Of a DNA stretch of 64,000 nt, positions 35,101 to 46,339 are shown piece after piece. A program made the position numbers and the translations under genes. The stretch lies in the NCBI GenBank assembly GCA_963978905.1, contig OZ022256.1:29847426-29911425 (forward strand), read 5' to 3'. The notes beneath the pieces were generated by a model. The model had not been told where the DNA came from. It saw only the letters and a program-made list of their open reading frames with translations, and made no database searches. This stretch comes from Trichostrongylus colubriformis (lineage: Eukaryota > Nematoda > Chromadorea > Rhabditida > Trichostrongylidae). Every line of letters starts with the position of its first letter. Positions within the stretch are counted from its first letter, which is position 1.

Positions 35101-36890
35101 TAAGAATCACACTACTCAACGATATATTGCAAGGTGACAAAGGGTCAACGAGCAGAAACTGGAAATGTGACTCAAGGAATATAAAATTATACTATATCTC
35201 ATACCTCATGATCAATGTCACGATTTGTCTCTTTGGAATATTCGAGATCGAAGTAAAGGCGACAAGGTGTTGATTCGGTAATAAGTTCATATAAGTGACG
35301 CTCCTGTATTGAACTATACCACAACCAGAAACGCTCCAATGTGCTCACCAAATAACGGCGTTCTCCATCTGAAGCCATGTTCACCAATCATTGGTAATCG
35401 GAATAGCCGTTATTGAATTTTAGAATTATGCAAACGTGAGGATCAAGTCCATCAAACCTCCAAACCTGAATGTCCTGGCAACTCGAAACTGAAAACTCGG
35501 GTGTTCTTGAACACTTTGGCGTGCTCTGCGAGTTTCGTAAGGGCTAGGCGCTGCTTAGGAAAAGTCTCCAATTCTCCAAAGCTCTTTTCCACTAAGGTAG
35601 ATCGTCTACATCGGATCTAAACATGCCATGGTTTAGAAGTACGTAATTTAACACTCTTCAGCACGTTTACTCATACACAGGATCGCCCAGCGACATGCTG
35701 ACCTATAGAAAAAATGTGTCCCGAATCCTGAGATTATCTGTAGGCGCCATAAGAAGTAATCCAGCTACTACCGAACATGAAATAAGAGAAGGACGCATGA
35801 GCAAAGAAAAAGGAAGCGGCCAAAATGCCAACAAATCGGACACCTGTTTATCTGACTTCATTTGTGGATCTGTTCACGGATGCGCCCTATCGATCTGTGA
35901 TGTGTGGCGGTTATCACAGTACGTGACGCGGTCACTTATATGAAAAGCCAGGCCTTGTAGAGGTTGCAGGCAACCTAGGTGCAGTGTTGAGGAGACAGAC
36001 TATATCACAGATTGTGCCACACACCGTCTTCAAAGAAACCCATCGCCAAGTCATAGCAAACATACATATTTCCCCCTCCTTAATGCTCAAATGAGTGTGC
36101 GAAGAAGTGTCCGACCTCGCGACTTCAGCAGGAATGAACCTGACGCCGACAAAACTTTTCGAAAAATACCACCTCGTACCCGAAATGGTGTATCGGTACG
36201 ATCTCTGTTCCGGGGCGGAAATTTCATGAAAAACGACCCCCTTCCCTCTCCCTTGCCGACGACCACTCTTCCCTCCACGGGTCGACGCTTCCGAAATTGT
36301 CGCCGTAGGGCTGTTTGTGTATACTCAAATCGTTTCCCCAGAATCTCCGAAAAAAATGTAATCAACCGATAATCACACCCTTGTTACCTAGTACAAAGTA
36401 TAATTATCGATTGACGGCCTTTTTTAGAGAACGAACAAACGGACCAAAATTTCCTCAACAGTCATGCGTTCTTCTCAAGGGTGCGTGAGTGTCGAGAACT
36501 TGTCGACAAAAATTATGAAGATACGGCTCCCACGTTCCAATTAAAAATATGTCTTCCCGTCGAGAAACCCTCGAATGAGGTCTGAGGTCTGTGAGCTGAG
36601 TCAGTGATGAAGTGGTCCGGACGGTGACCTAGACTGATAGTTTTGACGCGCACTCCCTGCAACTATTTCTCATGGTGCTTTCACCTATACAATTCGATGG
36701 TGACACTTAATTGGCGAAAATTTGAGATGAGGATTTGCATTCACGTAATTCTTATCAACATTAGCTTGGTTGTGTTAATCTTATAGTTGGAAGTGATAAT
36801 CGTAATCTACAAAATTCGACAGGAATTGTGAAATACTTAATAACAGGTTGGTAACTACTGTCGTTTTTGTACGTATTACCAGCAAATTTT
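32110..36890. other. Gene-poor tract
   Basis: Open frames at 32960-33313 (+), 33853-34062 (+, several cysteines), 35695-35943 (+) and 36087-36372 (both strands) were read and not accepted, because none shows a domain or a phased exon chain. The 32960-33313 frame is the most protein-like (MADDVRGEF start, basic middle). No repeat boundaries were resolved. Confidence 0.35.
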
Positions 36891-36896
36891 TTCTAG

Positions 36897-38158
36897 TCAA
36901 GTCAAAAGAAACGTATCAAACGAATGGCCTTCGTCCAATTTACGGACGTATGTATTGGAACAAAATTTTCCGCTACTGAATTTCGTCTCAATGCAGGCTT
37001 CTAAAATGGAAGTCCTGGGCGAAGTAAACAACATTTTCAACATTTTACCTTTCATCAAAAGTAGAACGCGCATACCCTGTCTGGTTTTGGATGTCAACAG
37101 GAAAATGATTCAGTATGGCCTTTTCAGAATTCTCACCTTTTCAAACTCGTTGCCAACGTAGAGCTAAATTTAACTCATCACCAACATTCAACTAGAACAG
37201 AGTACCCAGCGGTAGTTGGAACAGCAAAATACGCATGTCATAGTAGTTCAACGTTAAACTCTCTTCAGGCCACACAGGAACAATTTAGATAGAAAATTTT
37301 GTTTGCAGTGGACAATTCTCCCTATGAATTCGAACATCGCATTCTGCTGTGAAAAATCATCATACACCTCTGAGTACTACCCTTTATCAGTGTACTCAGG
37401 TCAAGTTGCAGGAGATGAGAGCAGTGACTTTGCGCAGATGGCGGAGGCTAACAGCCATTGAAGAATAAGTTCGGATATTCGTACCCCAACTATCCTGCGA
37501 ACGAGTTTTGAGAATTTCGTGGTCCACCTATCAGGCACTAGTGTCAGGCGCTTGTGTCACGAGTGTGTGGTACTCGCATACATGCGATTACGCCTAGCTG
37601 CGTGAGCACAGCGCACTCCCCGAAGCATCAAGCTACCTAATGGAATAATTTCTCACCAAATCACGATTTCGGTTTATGAATAAAGGGGCCCTGATGCGGT
37701 CTTGAAAATCTATCCGGAGCACTTACCGGTGAGGGAGACATATTTTCTCGTGCATCATTGGCAACAATCTGCTTCTTCTTTGGAGGTCCATAGAACCATG
37801 AATCATTCAGATGGACAGAATCATTGAACGAGTCCTCAGAATCCAGCTCTAAGGTTGTCTTGTCAGGTTCGGAGCGGCGTGACATAGGCGACAGTCGCTC
37901 TGAGAACAAGCACTTTCGAGTCGTCTCAACCGAAACAAATTCAAACAAAACTGTAGGCAACAAAAGATGCGAAAATTGCAATCATTAATACATTACGAAT
38001 TCCACAGACAAGGTAGGGCTGCTATAGTGGACGTAAAGAAATTCGTATGAACTATCTAGATTGAGTTTAGATAGTTCATTTGAGAACACAAACTTCTAAG
38101 CCACAGCCTCATCAAAAAATCTCTGATAATTGGACTCTTTTCTGAAATCTCAGCTCTT
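36897..38158 (-). CDS. Spliced gene, four 3' exons, product unknown
   Basis: Four minus-strand exons join in one frame: 38158-38094, 37950-37727, 37163-37137 and 37076-36897 (stop at 36899-36897). Donors and acceptors are standard (for example CTCACCG/GTAAGT, TTGCCTACAG, GAAAAG/GTGAGA, AACCAGACAG), and phases agree at each join (1, 0, 0). The encoded 3' part has a Ser/Pro-rich, acidic stretch (RKCLFSERLSPMS, then TLELDSEDSFNDS) followed by a GPPKKKQ basic patch that could be a nuclear localisation signal. The C-terminus is GMRVLLLMKGKMLKMLF to HSFDTFLLT. SP motifs suggest a phosphorylated nuclear protein, but this is inference. Further exons between 37.16 and 37.73 kb, and 5' exons beyond 38.16 kb, may be missed. 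Confidence 0.5.
38047..38079. repeat. Short perfect fold-back, 12-bp arms
   Basis: ATGAACTATCTA (38047-38058) is mirrored by TAGATAGTTCAT (38068-38079) across 9 bases. It lies in the intron just 3' of the exon at 38094-38158 of the minus-strand gene. Confidence 0.7.
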
Positions 38159-38200
38159 CTAGAGCTCAAAAGCGAGCAATTGGAGAAGGCTTGAATCGGA

Positions 38201-38246
38201 GTGAATACCCAAGACGCATTTTCTTGCATGCGTCTTGGGTATTCAC
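38201..38246. repeat. Short perfect fold-back, 19-bp arms
   Basis: GTGAATACCCAAGACGCAT (38201-38219) is perfectly inverted at 38228-38246 around an 8-base loop. It sits about 40 bp upstream of the first recognised exon of the minus-strand gene. There are no MITE-like ends or target duplication. Confidence 0.85.
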
Positions 38247-38249
38247 TCA

Positions 38250-39470
38250 ATCTAGTGATCCAGGAACGTGAGTCAATTAATCTGATGATCCAAAGGAAGA
38301 TTGTCCCGTTAAAGTCCCTCCCTCCAATAGTTGTGGTAAGGATTGTTAGGGTCGAATTCAAGAAGAACATCGGAGTGCTTAGTAGTGCAAATAAAAAAAA
38401 TGAAGCGAGACGGTCAAGAACCTGGACACAACTTCCCCTCTCCACGTCAGTCCCGTGAATTTTGCCTTATACAATCCTCCTAGACCTCCGACTTTCACTA
38501 GGGTGACTCACTTCATGAGTCCTCGTTACACTACCCCTGTCTTTAACTGCTTCAATAACTCCTTGTTCACCTATTGTGTGCGCAACCATGAGCACTTTTT
38601 TAATCCTACTTCCTTTCTAAGAACTCCTTCCACGAGATGGACAGAGTCCTGGGCTCTACCCGAACCCGAAAGCTTTTTTCTTTTGCCCATAACGTACCGC
38701 GCGCAGCGCTTGGAGTACGAAGTTCAAACCACAATTTTTCGGTTTTTTGTGAAGGTACCGTGGTCGAATGCTTCCACCGTTTCGAATATGGCGAGTAACA
38801 TATTTCTCTGGGACCATTCTCCTTCAAGATGTAGATAGGTTTCTGACAACACGATTTCAGACAGCATATACACGAAGTGGCAGAACGAATTTACCATTTG
38901 GTACGTTACACATGTGTATACACTTCTTATAATGTTTTTTTTTACAATTTGAACAATAGCAGTCTTCACTTAGTAAATACTTCCCGTTGATTACTCAATA
39001 ATATTACTGGGTTATATTGGCGTGAAAATACGGACCACTTTCTACAGTGCAGTGACTGATAGATGTGTAGTTCTCCATATTAGGAAGCATATCTTGACAG
39101 TTCAGCTCTCAAGAATCGACGCTTTCAGATGACCCGAAAAAAGACGCTCGTAGTTGATCATGTGCAACACATGGTGTTGCACGATTTGAAGAGAACAAAA
39201 TAGCCTTGATCCGTTTACTGTTACACACTGCCCATCGAAGATAGTCCTGCCCACTTTAGGTAGGCCTCCGTTGTTTTCTTTAGAATCTCATTGCCGGCAA
39301 CAAAACATTCTTTCTCACATTCAGGCTATTTCAGAATTAAACTGAAACTTTTCGGTGTGAGTATCGAACACTGCCGTGCACACTCCGTCCACAGTGAGCG
39401 CCACGTGGCATACATAGTTTATGTCATTTGGGAACCTACCTCTTCCAGAAATTCATCGCTGATCCCCAAC
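38250..39470. other. No secure gene; one minus-strand C-terminus-like piece
   Basis: On the minus strand around 38310-38385, a frame reading HSDVLLEFDPNNPYHNYWRE, then GL and stop, follows an acceptor-like ACTACTAAG. It could be the last exon of another minus-strand gene, but it stands alone. The + frame at 38201-38458 runs through the fold-back. The rest is unassigned. Confidence 0.3.
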
Positions 39471-39588
39471 GTTGCTGAGGTCTGCTTTTAGGAACGGAAC
39501 CAGACCATCTCCTCTTGAGTACCGAATGTTTCCCCTCAAGCCCTCACCTATTGTGCGCCGGGCATAGCTTTGATTATCTGTGCTATCT

Positions 39589-41043
39589 ATGTCAGCGGAC
39601 ACTTTCAAGATACGACCGATAATGAGTTGTGTAGGCGGACCGACCGATCGAATTTCATGGTTCCTCAACTGTATTGTGAGCCAGCTGCCGACCAAAATTC
39701 CATCGCATCTGACCAACACGACCAAGTTCCTTGAACAGTTACGCAATTTGCGCTTGGAAACAGGTTGCGTGATGGAGTCATTCGATGTCACTGCGCTTTA
39801 TACTAACGTTCAAAACGATCAAGCTTTACAAGCACTGTCCGAAATGCTGGACAGGTATTTTGGAACCATAGAGACCTTTGGACTGAATAAAGCGCACATT
39901 ATGACTCTGATCAAGGAATGTTTGCAGTGCAACATCTTTAGGTGGTCGGGTACGTATTACTGTCAAATTAGAGGTTTGGCAATGGGTCAGCGCTTAGCTC
40001 CAGTACTTGCGATTTGCTTCATGAGCAGAATAGAAGAACCAGTACTGGAACGATTACCATTGATGTACTGCAGATACATAGATGACTGCTTCATTATAAC
40101 ATCAACACAGTCCGAAATGGATGAGTGCTTTCGCTTAATGAACCAGCAGTCGCAGTATATCAAGCTTACAAGAGAAGCACCACGCCATGGTTGGCTTCCC
40201 TACCTGAACACGCAGGTGAAAGTGTCCGATGGCATACTCAGTGTGATGTGGTACAGGAAAGCTAGCTCTAAGAACATCTTGATTCACGCTACATCTGCAC
40301 ATCCCACGACTGTGAAACATGCAGTTGTCAAGAACATGTTCAAGACGGCTGCAAATGTGTGCACAGGTCCGACAGAGCGGCGAGAGTCTATACGTCTAGC
40401 TTCTGACATGGCTGCATCAAACGGCTATGTCGTACCAGAACGTCGTAGAAGAATAAGCACTGGGCACCGTAACATACCGCGTCTTAATAAGGTTCCCTTA
40501 TGTATACCATTCATCTCTGACAGAGTAAGTGCTGCAATTCAAAGATGCCTTGTTCAAGCACAGCTGGATGATGATGTTGTCTTAGTGAGTGTCCCTAATG
40601 GCAACATCAAAAGCCAACTCGTGCGAAATAGGCTCTACGATAAGCGTTGCGTGTCAGAGAATTGTGTTACACGCCCGTATGGTACAACTGGGGATTGCGC
40701 CAAAATTGGTGTAATCTATCAAATTGAATGTCAGACATGTAACGCAACGTACATTGGGGAAACTGGAAGAAGACTAGCAGTACGTATCAAAGAACATCTT
40801 GCTGGTAAAAGACTAGGTAACACAAGAACACCTCTGGGGAAGCACATGACCGAGGAGCATGGCGGAAACGACTTTGATGTGAAGTGCAGTATTCTAGCAT
40901 GCGAGACTGAGATTTCCGCCAGGAAAGTGCTTGAAGCGTTTTGGATTTCTGCAAGAAATCCAAGCATGAACAACCGAAATGAGTGCTTATCCATTACGAA
41001 TAATCTCTTGCCATTTGCGTCACATTGCGAGCTACTGATATGA
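39589..41043 (+). CDS. Penelope-like reverse transcriptase with GIY-YIG endonuclease
   Basis: An unbroken frame of about 484 codons from ATG 39589 (open from 39574). It has the Penelope-type RT order (counting from 39580): KIRPIMSCVGGPT at about 10-22, ESFDVTALYTNV with the catalytic Asp at about 69, RGLAMGQRLAPVLA at about 131-144, and RYIDD at about 165-169. A cysteine-bearing linker (C357, C362, C373, C384, C387) leads to the GIY-YIG nuclease: GVIYQIEC at about 377, YIGETGRRLAVRIKEH at about 391, and a Glu in LEAFWI at about 452. In this family the RT copies element RNA and the nuclease nicks the target. RT and nuclease residues are all present, but the N-terminus is missing, so the copy may be inactive or recently dead. 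It is the longest intact frame in the window. Confidence 0.93.
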   Translation: MSADTFKIRPIMSCVGGPTDRISWFLNCIVSQLPTKIPSHLTNTTKFLEQLRNLRLETGCVMESFDVTALYTNVQNDQALQALSEMLDRYFGTIETFGLNKAHIMTLIKECLQCNIFRWSGTYYCQIRGLAMGQRLAPVLAICFMSRIEEPVLERLPLMYCRYIDDCFIITSTQSEMDECFRLMNQQSQYIKLTREAPRHGWLPYLNTQVKVSDGILSVMWYRKASSKNILIHATSAHPTTVKHAVVKNMFKTAANVCTGPTERRESIRLASDMAASNGYVVPERRRRISTGHRNIPRLNKVPLCIPFISDRVSAAIQRCLVQAQLDDDVVLVSVPNGNIKSQLVRNRLYDKRCVSENCVTRPYGTTGDCAKIGVIYQIECQTCNATYIGETGRRLAVRIKEHLAGKRLGNTRTPLGKHMTEEHGGNDFDVKCSILACETEISARKVLEAFWISARNPSMNNRNECLSITNNLLPFASHCELLI

Positions 41044-41281
41044 TGAGGGAGACATGCATGTCCCCATTATACTATATATGTATAAGGACAGCACGGCATC
41101 CCTCATTCACTGACGACAGCTGACACGGAGTGGCGGCGTTCCGCTCCCGCAGTGGTGGACTGGGTGAGTTATGTTCTTTCGTACAGGGTTCCTCCGGCGG
41201 TTTCTTTGAGTTTCGTCAGAACCGCTAGAGGGATAGGGCGTTTGGTGGTGTAGTGGATAGAATCCTAAATCTTGAGCGACG

Positions 41282-41328
41282 TTTAGACCTTTGAGGAAGA
41301 CGATCTGGTCGAAACGTTAGGCCGTAAA
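41282..41328 (+). ncRNA. Degenerate hammerhead-ribozyme-like motif at the Penelope 3' end
   Basis: Stem I pairs CCT (41288-41290) with AGG (41319-41321), and TTTA (41282-41285) with TAAA (41325-41328), around an internal loop. The core is TTGAGGA (41291-41297) where the consensus is CTGANGA. Stem II pairs GAC (41299-41301) with GTC (41308-41310), and GAAA follows at 41311-41314. A palindromic ACGT mini-stem III places the cleavage site after T41318. Penelope-like elements are known to carry hammerhead motifs with very short stem III. Here the C3 position is T and one base is bulged before stem II, so activity is doubtful. Confidence 0.45.
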
Positions 41329-41344
41329 TAAATGTTCCACCTAA

Positions 41345-42780
41345 AAACTTCGTTGGCATAACAGAAGAATATCAAACTAATAACGATGCCGAGGTTCTAC
41401 GAAGAGAGAAGTTGGAACCTCTTTGGATATTTCTTTCGTAACCTAAACCCAGAAGAACCCATTTCATCTCCTCATAGCCACCCCATCTTTTCGAGTTTGG
41501 GTCAAACTATCGATTTGGCTACGATTTTGCAACCGGGCTGCAACCGGGGCGTCAAAAACGCCTTATCAGCTCGTCCGAAATCACACAGTTTGCAAAAAAA
41601 AGGTGTGCGTGGTTTAGTAAGCTGAGGTTGGATATTGCAATCATTTGCTTTAGAGACTTTGACTAAGTACGCTTTCATAGACAGATAGGACAGAGTTGTT
41701 GGAGATTAAAACCTGCTTGCGCGCACCGTCGCCCTACGCTCTACGATAATAAGTTCGATGGTCGTGGTCAGCGTGCCAACTCCTGCAATGAGTTTTCAAC
41801 CAATTTTCAATTCAATTTTGCAATTGCAAAATTCAAATCTGGTGACCCAGCCGTTCCGCCTCCGACACCCGTGACTCAGCCACCGCGAGTTTCCACGCGA
41901 AGACATCGGCACAAACGTTAGATTTGCGAGTCGAGTTACCTCGGTGACAAGCTCCTAGCCAAACCAATATGCCAACTAACACTCATCTCTCAATTCGTAC
42001 CAAAATCGAAAGTGCTAGCTGACTGAGATGCTCTGAAAAATCCCAAGAATTTTCGAAGAGTTTTGATGCCAGGAAAAAACAAGGGGATGTAGCAAAAATT
42101 TCTTCTGAAGGATGGTAGCAACATTTCTGGAAGGCTGCTGAAAATTCCTCCAGGTCGGATGATAGTAGCCGGATTAGGCTGCTTTCATACCGAACCGAAG
42201 GATTTTTTTTTGGATCTTTAGCTTCATAGATAAGGTAAGTATCGACCGAGAAAACGATATTATCCATTCGCGATTTGATCTTTCGGCACATCGGATTATC
42301 CGCGATTTGGGATTTCAAGATTTCATGTCAATAATATAAGATAAATAAGATACGCATTGATCGAGAAAATGAGAGTATCCGCGTATCCGCAAATCGGTAT
42401 CTTTGGCAGACAGGCGTATCTGCGAATTCGGATATTTGCCATCCTATACATATAAACCGACGTAGAGGTACGTGGCATCGCCCAAAATCAAAAATTGCGG
42501 ATATTGTGGTACGCCGAGCCGCGATCAGGTGGAAATCCCACTCAGATGAGGTGAACGCTACACGAATTGGACAGCACTGACCAGGAAAGGATTTCAACTT
42601 CCTATGGAACTTTAAATTGGGACCCCGATAAATCGACAGAGTTCCGAATTCCAATTATAATCGTAAGAACCAAAATTGCAACAAGCCATTCTGGAGCGAG
42701 TTAGGAGGGGTCCAATTTTGCTTGTGATGACTCATTGCTGGGGCATTTTGTCATCAGGGCAGTTAGCGCAGGGCTACCAA
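41345..42780. other. No supported gene
   Basis: Short frames only (41386-41625 +, 41983-42318 -, 42328-42654 -), none with domains or a phased exon chain. Confidence 0.35.
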
Positions 42781-42788
42781 CGGCAAAC

Positions 42789-42960
42789 TTGGCTCTGTGG
42801 TAGAGTCTGCGATCTGCGGGAGGGAGGCTGCAGGTTTGCTCCCCGCCGATGTTTTTTGCATTCTGTGTTTTTTCGCAGCAATTGCTTGTCTTTCACTTCT
42901 GAACGATTTCTTGTATTGCCTCCTATTCGCACACATCATTTATACTGCCACTGCCTTCAC
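42789..42960 (+). repeat. SINE-like repeat, family 1, copy 2
   Basis: The tRNA-like head (TTGGCTCTGTGGTAGAGT, GCGATCTGCGGGAGG, GGTTTGCTCCCCGCC) is followed by the shared tail (TTTCACTTCTGAACGATTTC, then TATTCGCACACATCAT and CTGCCACTGCC). It matches 3414-3607 and 43222-43430. Confidence 0.65.
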
Positions 42961-43221
42961 CTGCTCTGACACTTTGGTCCTAACATCTGACCCAACGTTT
43001 TCATGTGCACTGCTGAATGATTGTCGATGATTATTTGCGCTTCAGACGATCGACGTTTTGTCGATAGTTATAGAGAAGCAGCATACATGAGGTGTGGATT
43101 TTCCTAGCAAATTTTTCGCTTCACACATTCTTATTGCTCCATTTCAACAGTGTTAACTGATGCTGGTAGTGATGCTTAGATTCGGTTTTTCTTGTTTATT
43201 CTCGTTAATAAAATCGTGAAG

Positions 43222-43430
43222 ATTTGTATAATATTAGTAGTTATAAGTAAAGTGGCAGTGTCAATGACGGGTGCGAATAAGTGCCATTACAAGGAGTCGT
43301 TCAGAAGTGAATGAGAAGCACTCATTGACGATAAGACACAGAGCGCATAAAACCGCCCGGTAGAGAGCAAACCACCTGCCTCCCGTTTGCAGATCGGAAG
43401 CACCCTCACCAGGCCACGGTGGCCATTACT
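43222..43430 (-). repeat. SINE-like repeat, family 1, copy 3
   Basis: Minus-strand copy with the complete tail, including CACTTCTGAACGACTCCTTG and TTATAACTACTAATATT. The head reads GGCCTGGTGAGGGTGCTTCC, then GATCTGCAAACGGGAGG. It faces copy 2 in inverted orientation across about 260 bp. Confidence 0.65.
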
Positions 43431-43439
43431 GGTACATGG

Positions 43440-44910
43440 CCGACGGTCTGATGACAAGGTGTATCGCCAATGAGTCATCACAAGCAAACCTGACCCCTCA
43501 TAACTGGCTTCAGATGGCATTTTATAAATTTTGGACCGGAACTCCATCCATCATGGTCCGAACAATGTTCCATGGGAACTTGAAATCCTTTGCTGGTGAG
43601 TCTTCTACGGCATCTTCCTTGCCTCTGCAGCAATTCTCTGACAGTAGTCGGGTCAGTGTAAGTTCTAGACACTCCCGCAGTTACTGAAGCGCATCCTGAA
43701 TGGGAACTGTTTACTGCAAAACAGCGTTGTTCGGGATAAGAGCAGCTTGACGCTCGGAGCATGGATCATCGAAAAGCAACACAGCGCCCACAAAGGACTA
43801 CGCATCGGTCAGCACTCAGACCGAAAAGTTTCAGTTCAGCTCCGAAAGGTCCGGAAGAATGGTTCGCGGTCAACAGTGAGATCCTGACGGGAGCAAAAGA
43901 AGCCCGTCGTAGTAGGGCAGAGAGTGTGCTCAAAAGGACACTACTTTGAGTGGTTGGACTTCGATACAGTTCAGAATAAGTGGAGTATAAAATAGGACTT
44001 TTCCCGTACCGTAGAAAGAGATCATGAAGAGGGATGGGGAGTCACTGAAATGATCATGGGTGCAGAGACGTTAGCTGGGGTACTCATAGCCAGGTTATCG
44101 CTCCCTGTTGTCTTATCGAGTACAAATAAGAGTCATGGAAGGTCATGACGGGTACATAGGCTGAGGTGAACTTGGAATCATTGGATCAGTTAAAGGTGGC
44201 GATAGAGGCTGCCTGAAAATTGCATGACACTTAGTAAATGTGCTCACTCTTTCATCAACTTGAAAAAAAATGTTCCTCATGCAATAAAAAAGGATTTCAC
44301 ATCATACTTCAGTAATTTCGCCACCGAAACACACATGCTTCCGCATTCACTGTGGTTTTTCGCGAGCGAGTCAATCATTCACTTTGCGTGTTCTGTACTC
44401 GGAGGGAAGGGAAAGGTCAAATAAAATCACCAAATTCTGATAGTATCTTGAACTTCTATTCTGCAAATGAAAATTTTTTTTCAGGTCAAAGATTGAAGGG
44501 AAACTACAATCCATTACTACTTCTTTTTACAGCGCCCCTAACTGCGAGCCAACACCGAAAAAAACTTAGAACTTTGTTGTGTCCGTGTTTCTTTTTTGCG
44601 AAATGCTTGAAATTGGCGTTTCAAAACGGAACCGCTTCGAAGAATATACTGATCTTTGTTGCGCATAAAATATGGCGATACGTACGAACTGATCGCTGTT
44701 CATCATCCATTCAAAAGAACCATCAATTGGTCAGGCCATGTTGCAAGTGCTCGTTTTCAATCACAACAGTCCCTTGGTAGTCTGGTACGATTCCTGTCTT
44801 TTCTCACCGTTAGCCTATGTTAGCTGCAGTGAAAAGTTGAGATCCCCAATTGAATTATCACCGACCGACAATATCGCTACAATGTACAGCACTGCAGCCG
44901 AGGGTGTTTG
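43440..44910. other. No supported gene
   Basis: Overlapping frames at 43436-43762 and 43761-43949 have no recognised domain. 44224-44780 has lysine-rich and hydrophobic short frames without splice support. Confidence 0.35.
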
Positions 44911-44911
44911 C

Positions 44912-45172
44912 TGGGGGGGGGGGGGTGTAGGTTGGGACACACGGTTTGACCTAGGCTTGCGACCTGTGAGGGCCTGCGGCCTTTGCCTTGTGACATAAGT
45001 TATTCAGGCATTTGATTCATATAAATCCTATCCTCTTTTCGCACGATGCTCTACTCGCTCTTCAAAATACTCCGGAGAAAGCAGTTATAGAGAACGAGTT
45101 TAGGGGATGTGCATGGTCACCGTGTGACCCAGCGGCCCTACTGACTCTGTGTCCCAACCATCACCCCTGGGG
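44912..45172. repeat. Small inverted-repeat element with a G-run
   Basis: A run of 13 G (44913-44925) precedes GGTTGGGACACA (44930-44941), inverted as TGTGTCCCAACC (45148-45159) and followed by ACCCCTGGGGGG. A direct relative of the left part (GGGACACACGAGTTTCGACC) recurs at about 45932-45960. This suggests a low-copy fold-back family, but ends and target duplications were not resolved. Confidence 0.4.
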
Positions 45173-45174
45173 GG

Positions 45175-46335
45175 TGTGTACGTTTGTGTCAGGATTTTGC
45201 ACGACGACGAGCGGCGTGCGACGCGGTGTGTGCGAGCTATGCGCGTCGCGGTAATTGGGTCTTGAAGGCACATTCCAGTATTGCCTTGAGTGGGTAAAAG
45301 AGCTACCTATGGAGTCGGAGACACTGAGGATTATGCCGACAAAGAAAAATCCGAAAAAAGTACCCGGAGGGCAAAAATAAGGCCTCCTGACATGTGGCCT
45401 TGGACGAGATTACCGCGTAAAAAATAGTCTTCGAATCAGTTTCCGCTGGCTGATATCATAAGGAACTCTGGGATATCACCTGTTTCTCATATCGAGGTCT
45501 CCTTTATCATTGACATCTCTTTCTTATCTTATGTTATCACACAAATCATAGGCCTCATTTGCCACGTTGCTGCCATCATTGCCACGGTCACTGCCAACAA
45601 TCACGTCTGGGATAAGCGGGCCCGAGCTCAGGGTGCGGCTGAGCTGGCTTCAAGAACTCCATGCGCTACGATGACTCATCATGGCGCTTCGATATGTGCA
45701 CAGCCTCCCTGCCCGCTTGAGGAACTATAGGTTATGTGAAAGGGCTGCAATGTTTCCCTAATCCTGGAACGTGTCTTTAAAACGATTACAAGGTAATGCT
45801 AGGAGCGCGATACGCAGTTGACTTGCAATCGCTTCAGGACCCAACAACATGGCGCCTTTAGCTCGTCCGCATTGCTTCGCTTGCGACATGCTGCGGTGCG
45901 AAATCTGACGTAAGGGTACATACACTATGCTGGGACACACGAGTTTCGACCTAGGCCTGAGCTACGGTCACCGAGCGCGGCGACGCTTCGCGAATTGTCG
46001 GAGTGGTGGCGTGTCCTCTGCCATCTGGGCTGTCCCAGATTTGCCTAAGCCTTTTTAGGGGAGGAGTTGCAGCTTGCTTCTACCTGCACCTGGTTGCAAC
46101 CCACCGCGTGACCTGGTGACCTCCTTAACAGTGGGTCCCAAGGCTGTGTTGCAAGTGTTCCGGTGATGAGTGCGGGGTCAGGTCACCCATGAGTGGGTTT
46201 ACTTCACGATAGGATTGATTTGCTACCAATTTTAAGATCTTGGCTACGCAGCTGGTCCACTTGTGTCAGTGATAAGGGTCGAAGAATAAAGGCAGATATT
46301 TGTGAAGGTAAATATGTAATAAAGTTGGATGTATC
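45175..46335. other. No supported gene; fragments of the inverted-repeat family
   Basis: The segment at about 45930-46170 shares blocks with 44912-45172, and part of it (GCCTAAGCC, TTTTTAGGGGAGGAG) resembles the middle of the MITE at 62429-62851. No exon was found. Confidence 0.35.
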
Positions 46336-46339
46336 AGGC

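Larger units (their letters stand above)
39480..41340 (+). mobile_element. Penelope-like retroelement, 5'-truncated
   Basis: The intact reverse transcriptase plus GIY-YIG frame (39589-41043) is followed by about 300 bp of 3' sequence ending near a hammerhead-like motif and GTAAATAAATGTT. A stop in frame at 39571 and the lack of the usual N-terminal region before the RT show that the 5' part is missing, as is common for these elements. Upstream, 39480-39570 is not readable as the normal N-terminus. A second terminal copy, as in the pseudo-LTR arrangement, was not found, so the left border is approximate. Confidence 0.8.

Noticed and set aside
36087..36372. Paired frames of 92-93 codons on both strands
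   Set aside because: The same DNA is open on both strands and rich in Arg/Pro from GC-rich composition; no homology recognised.
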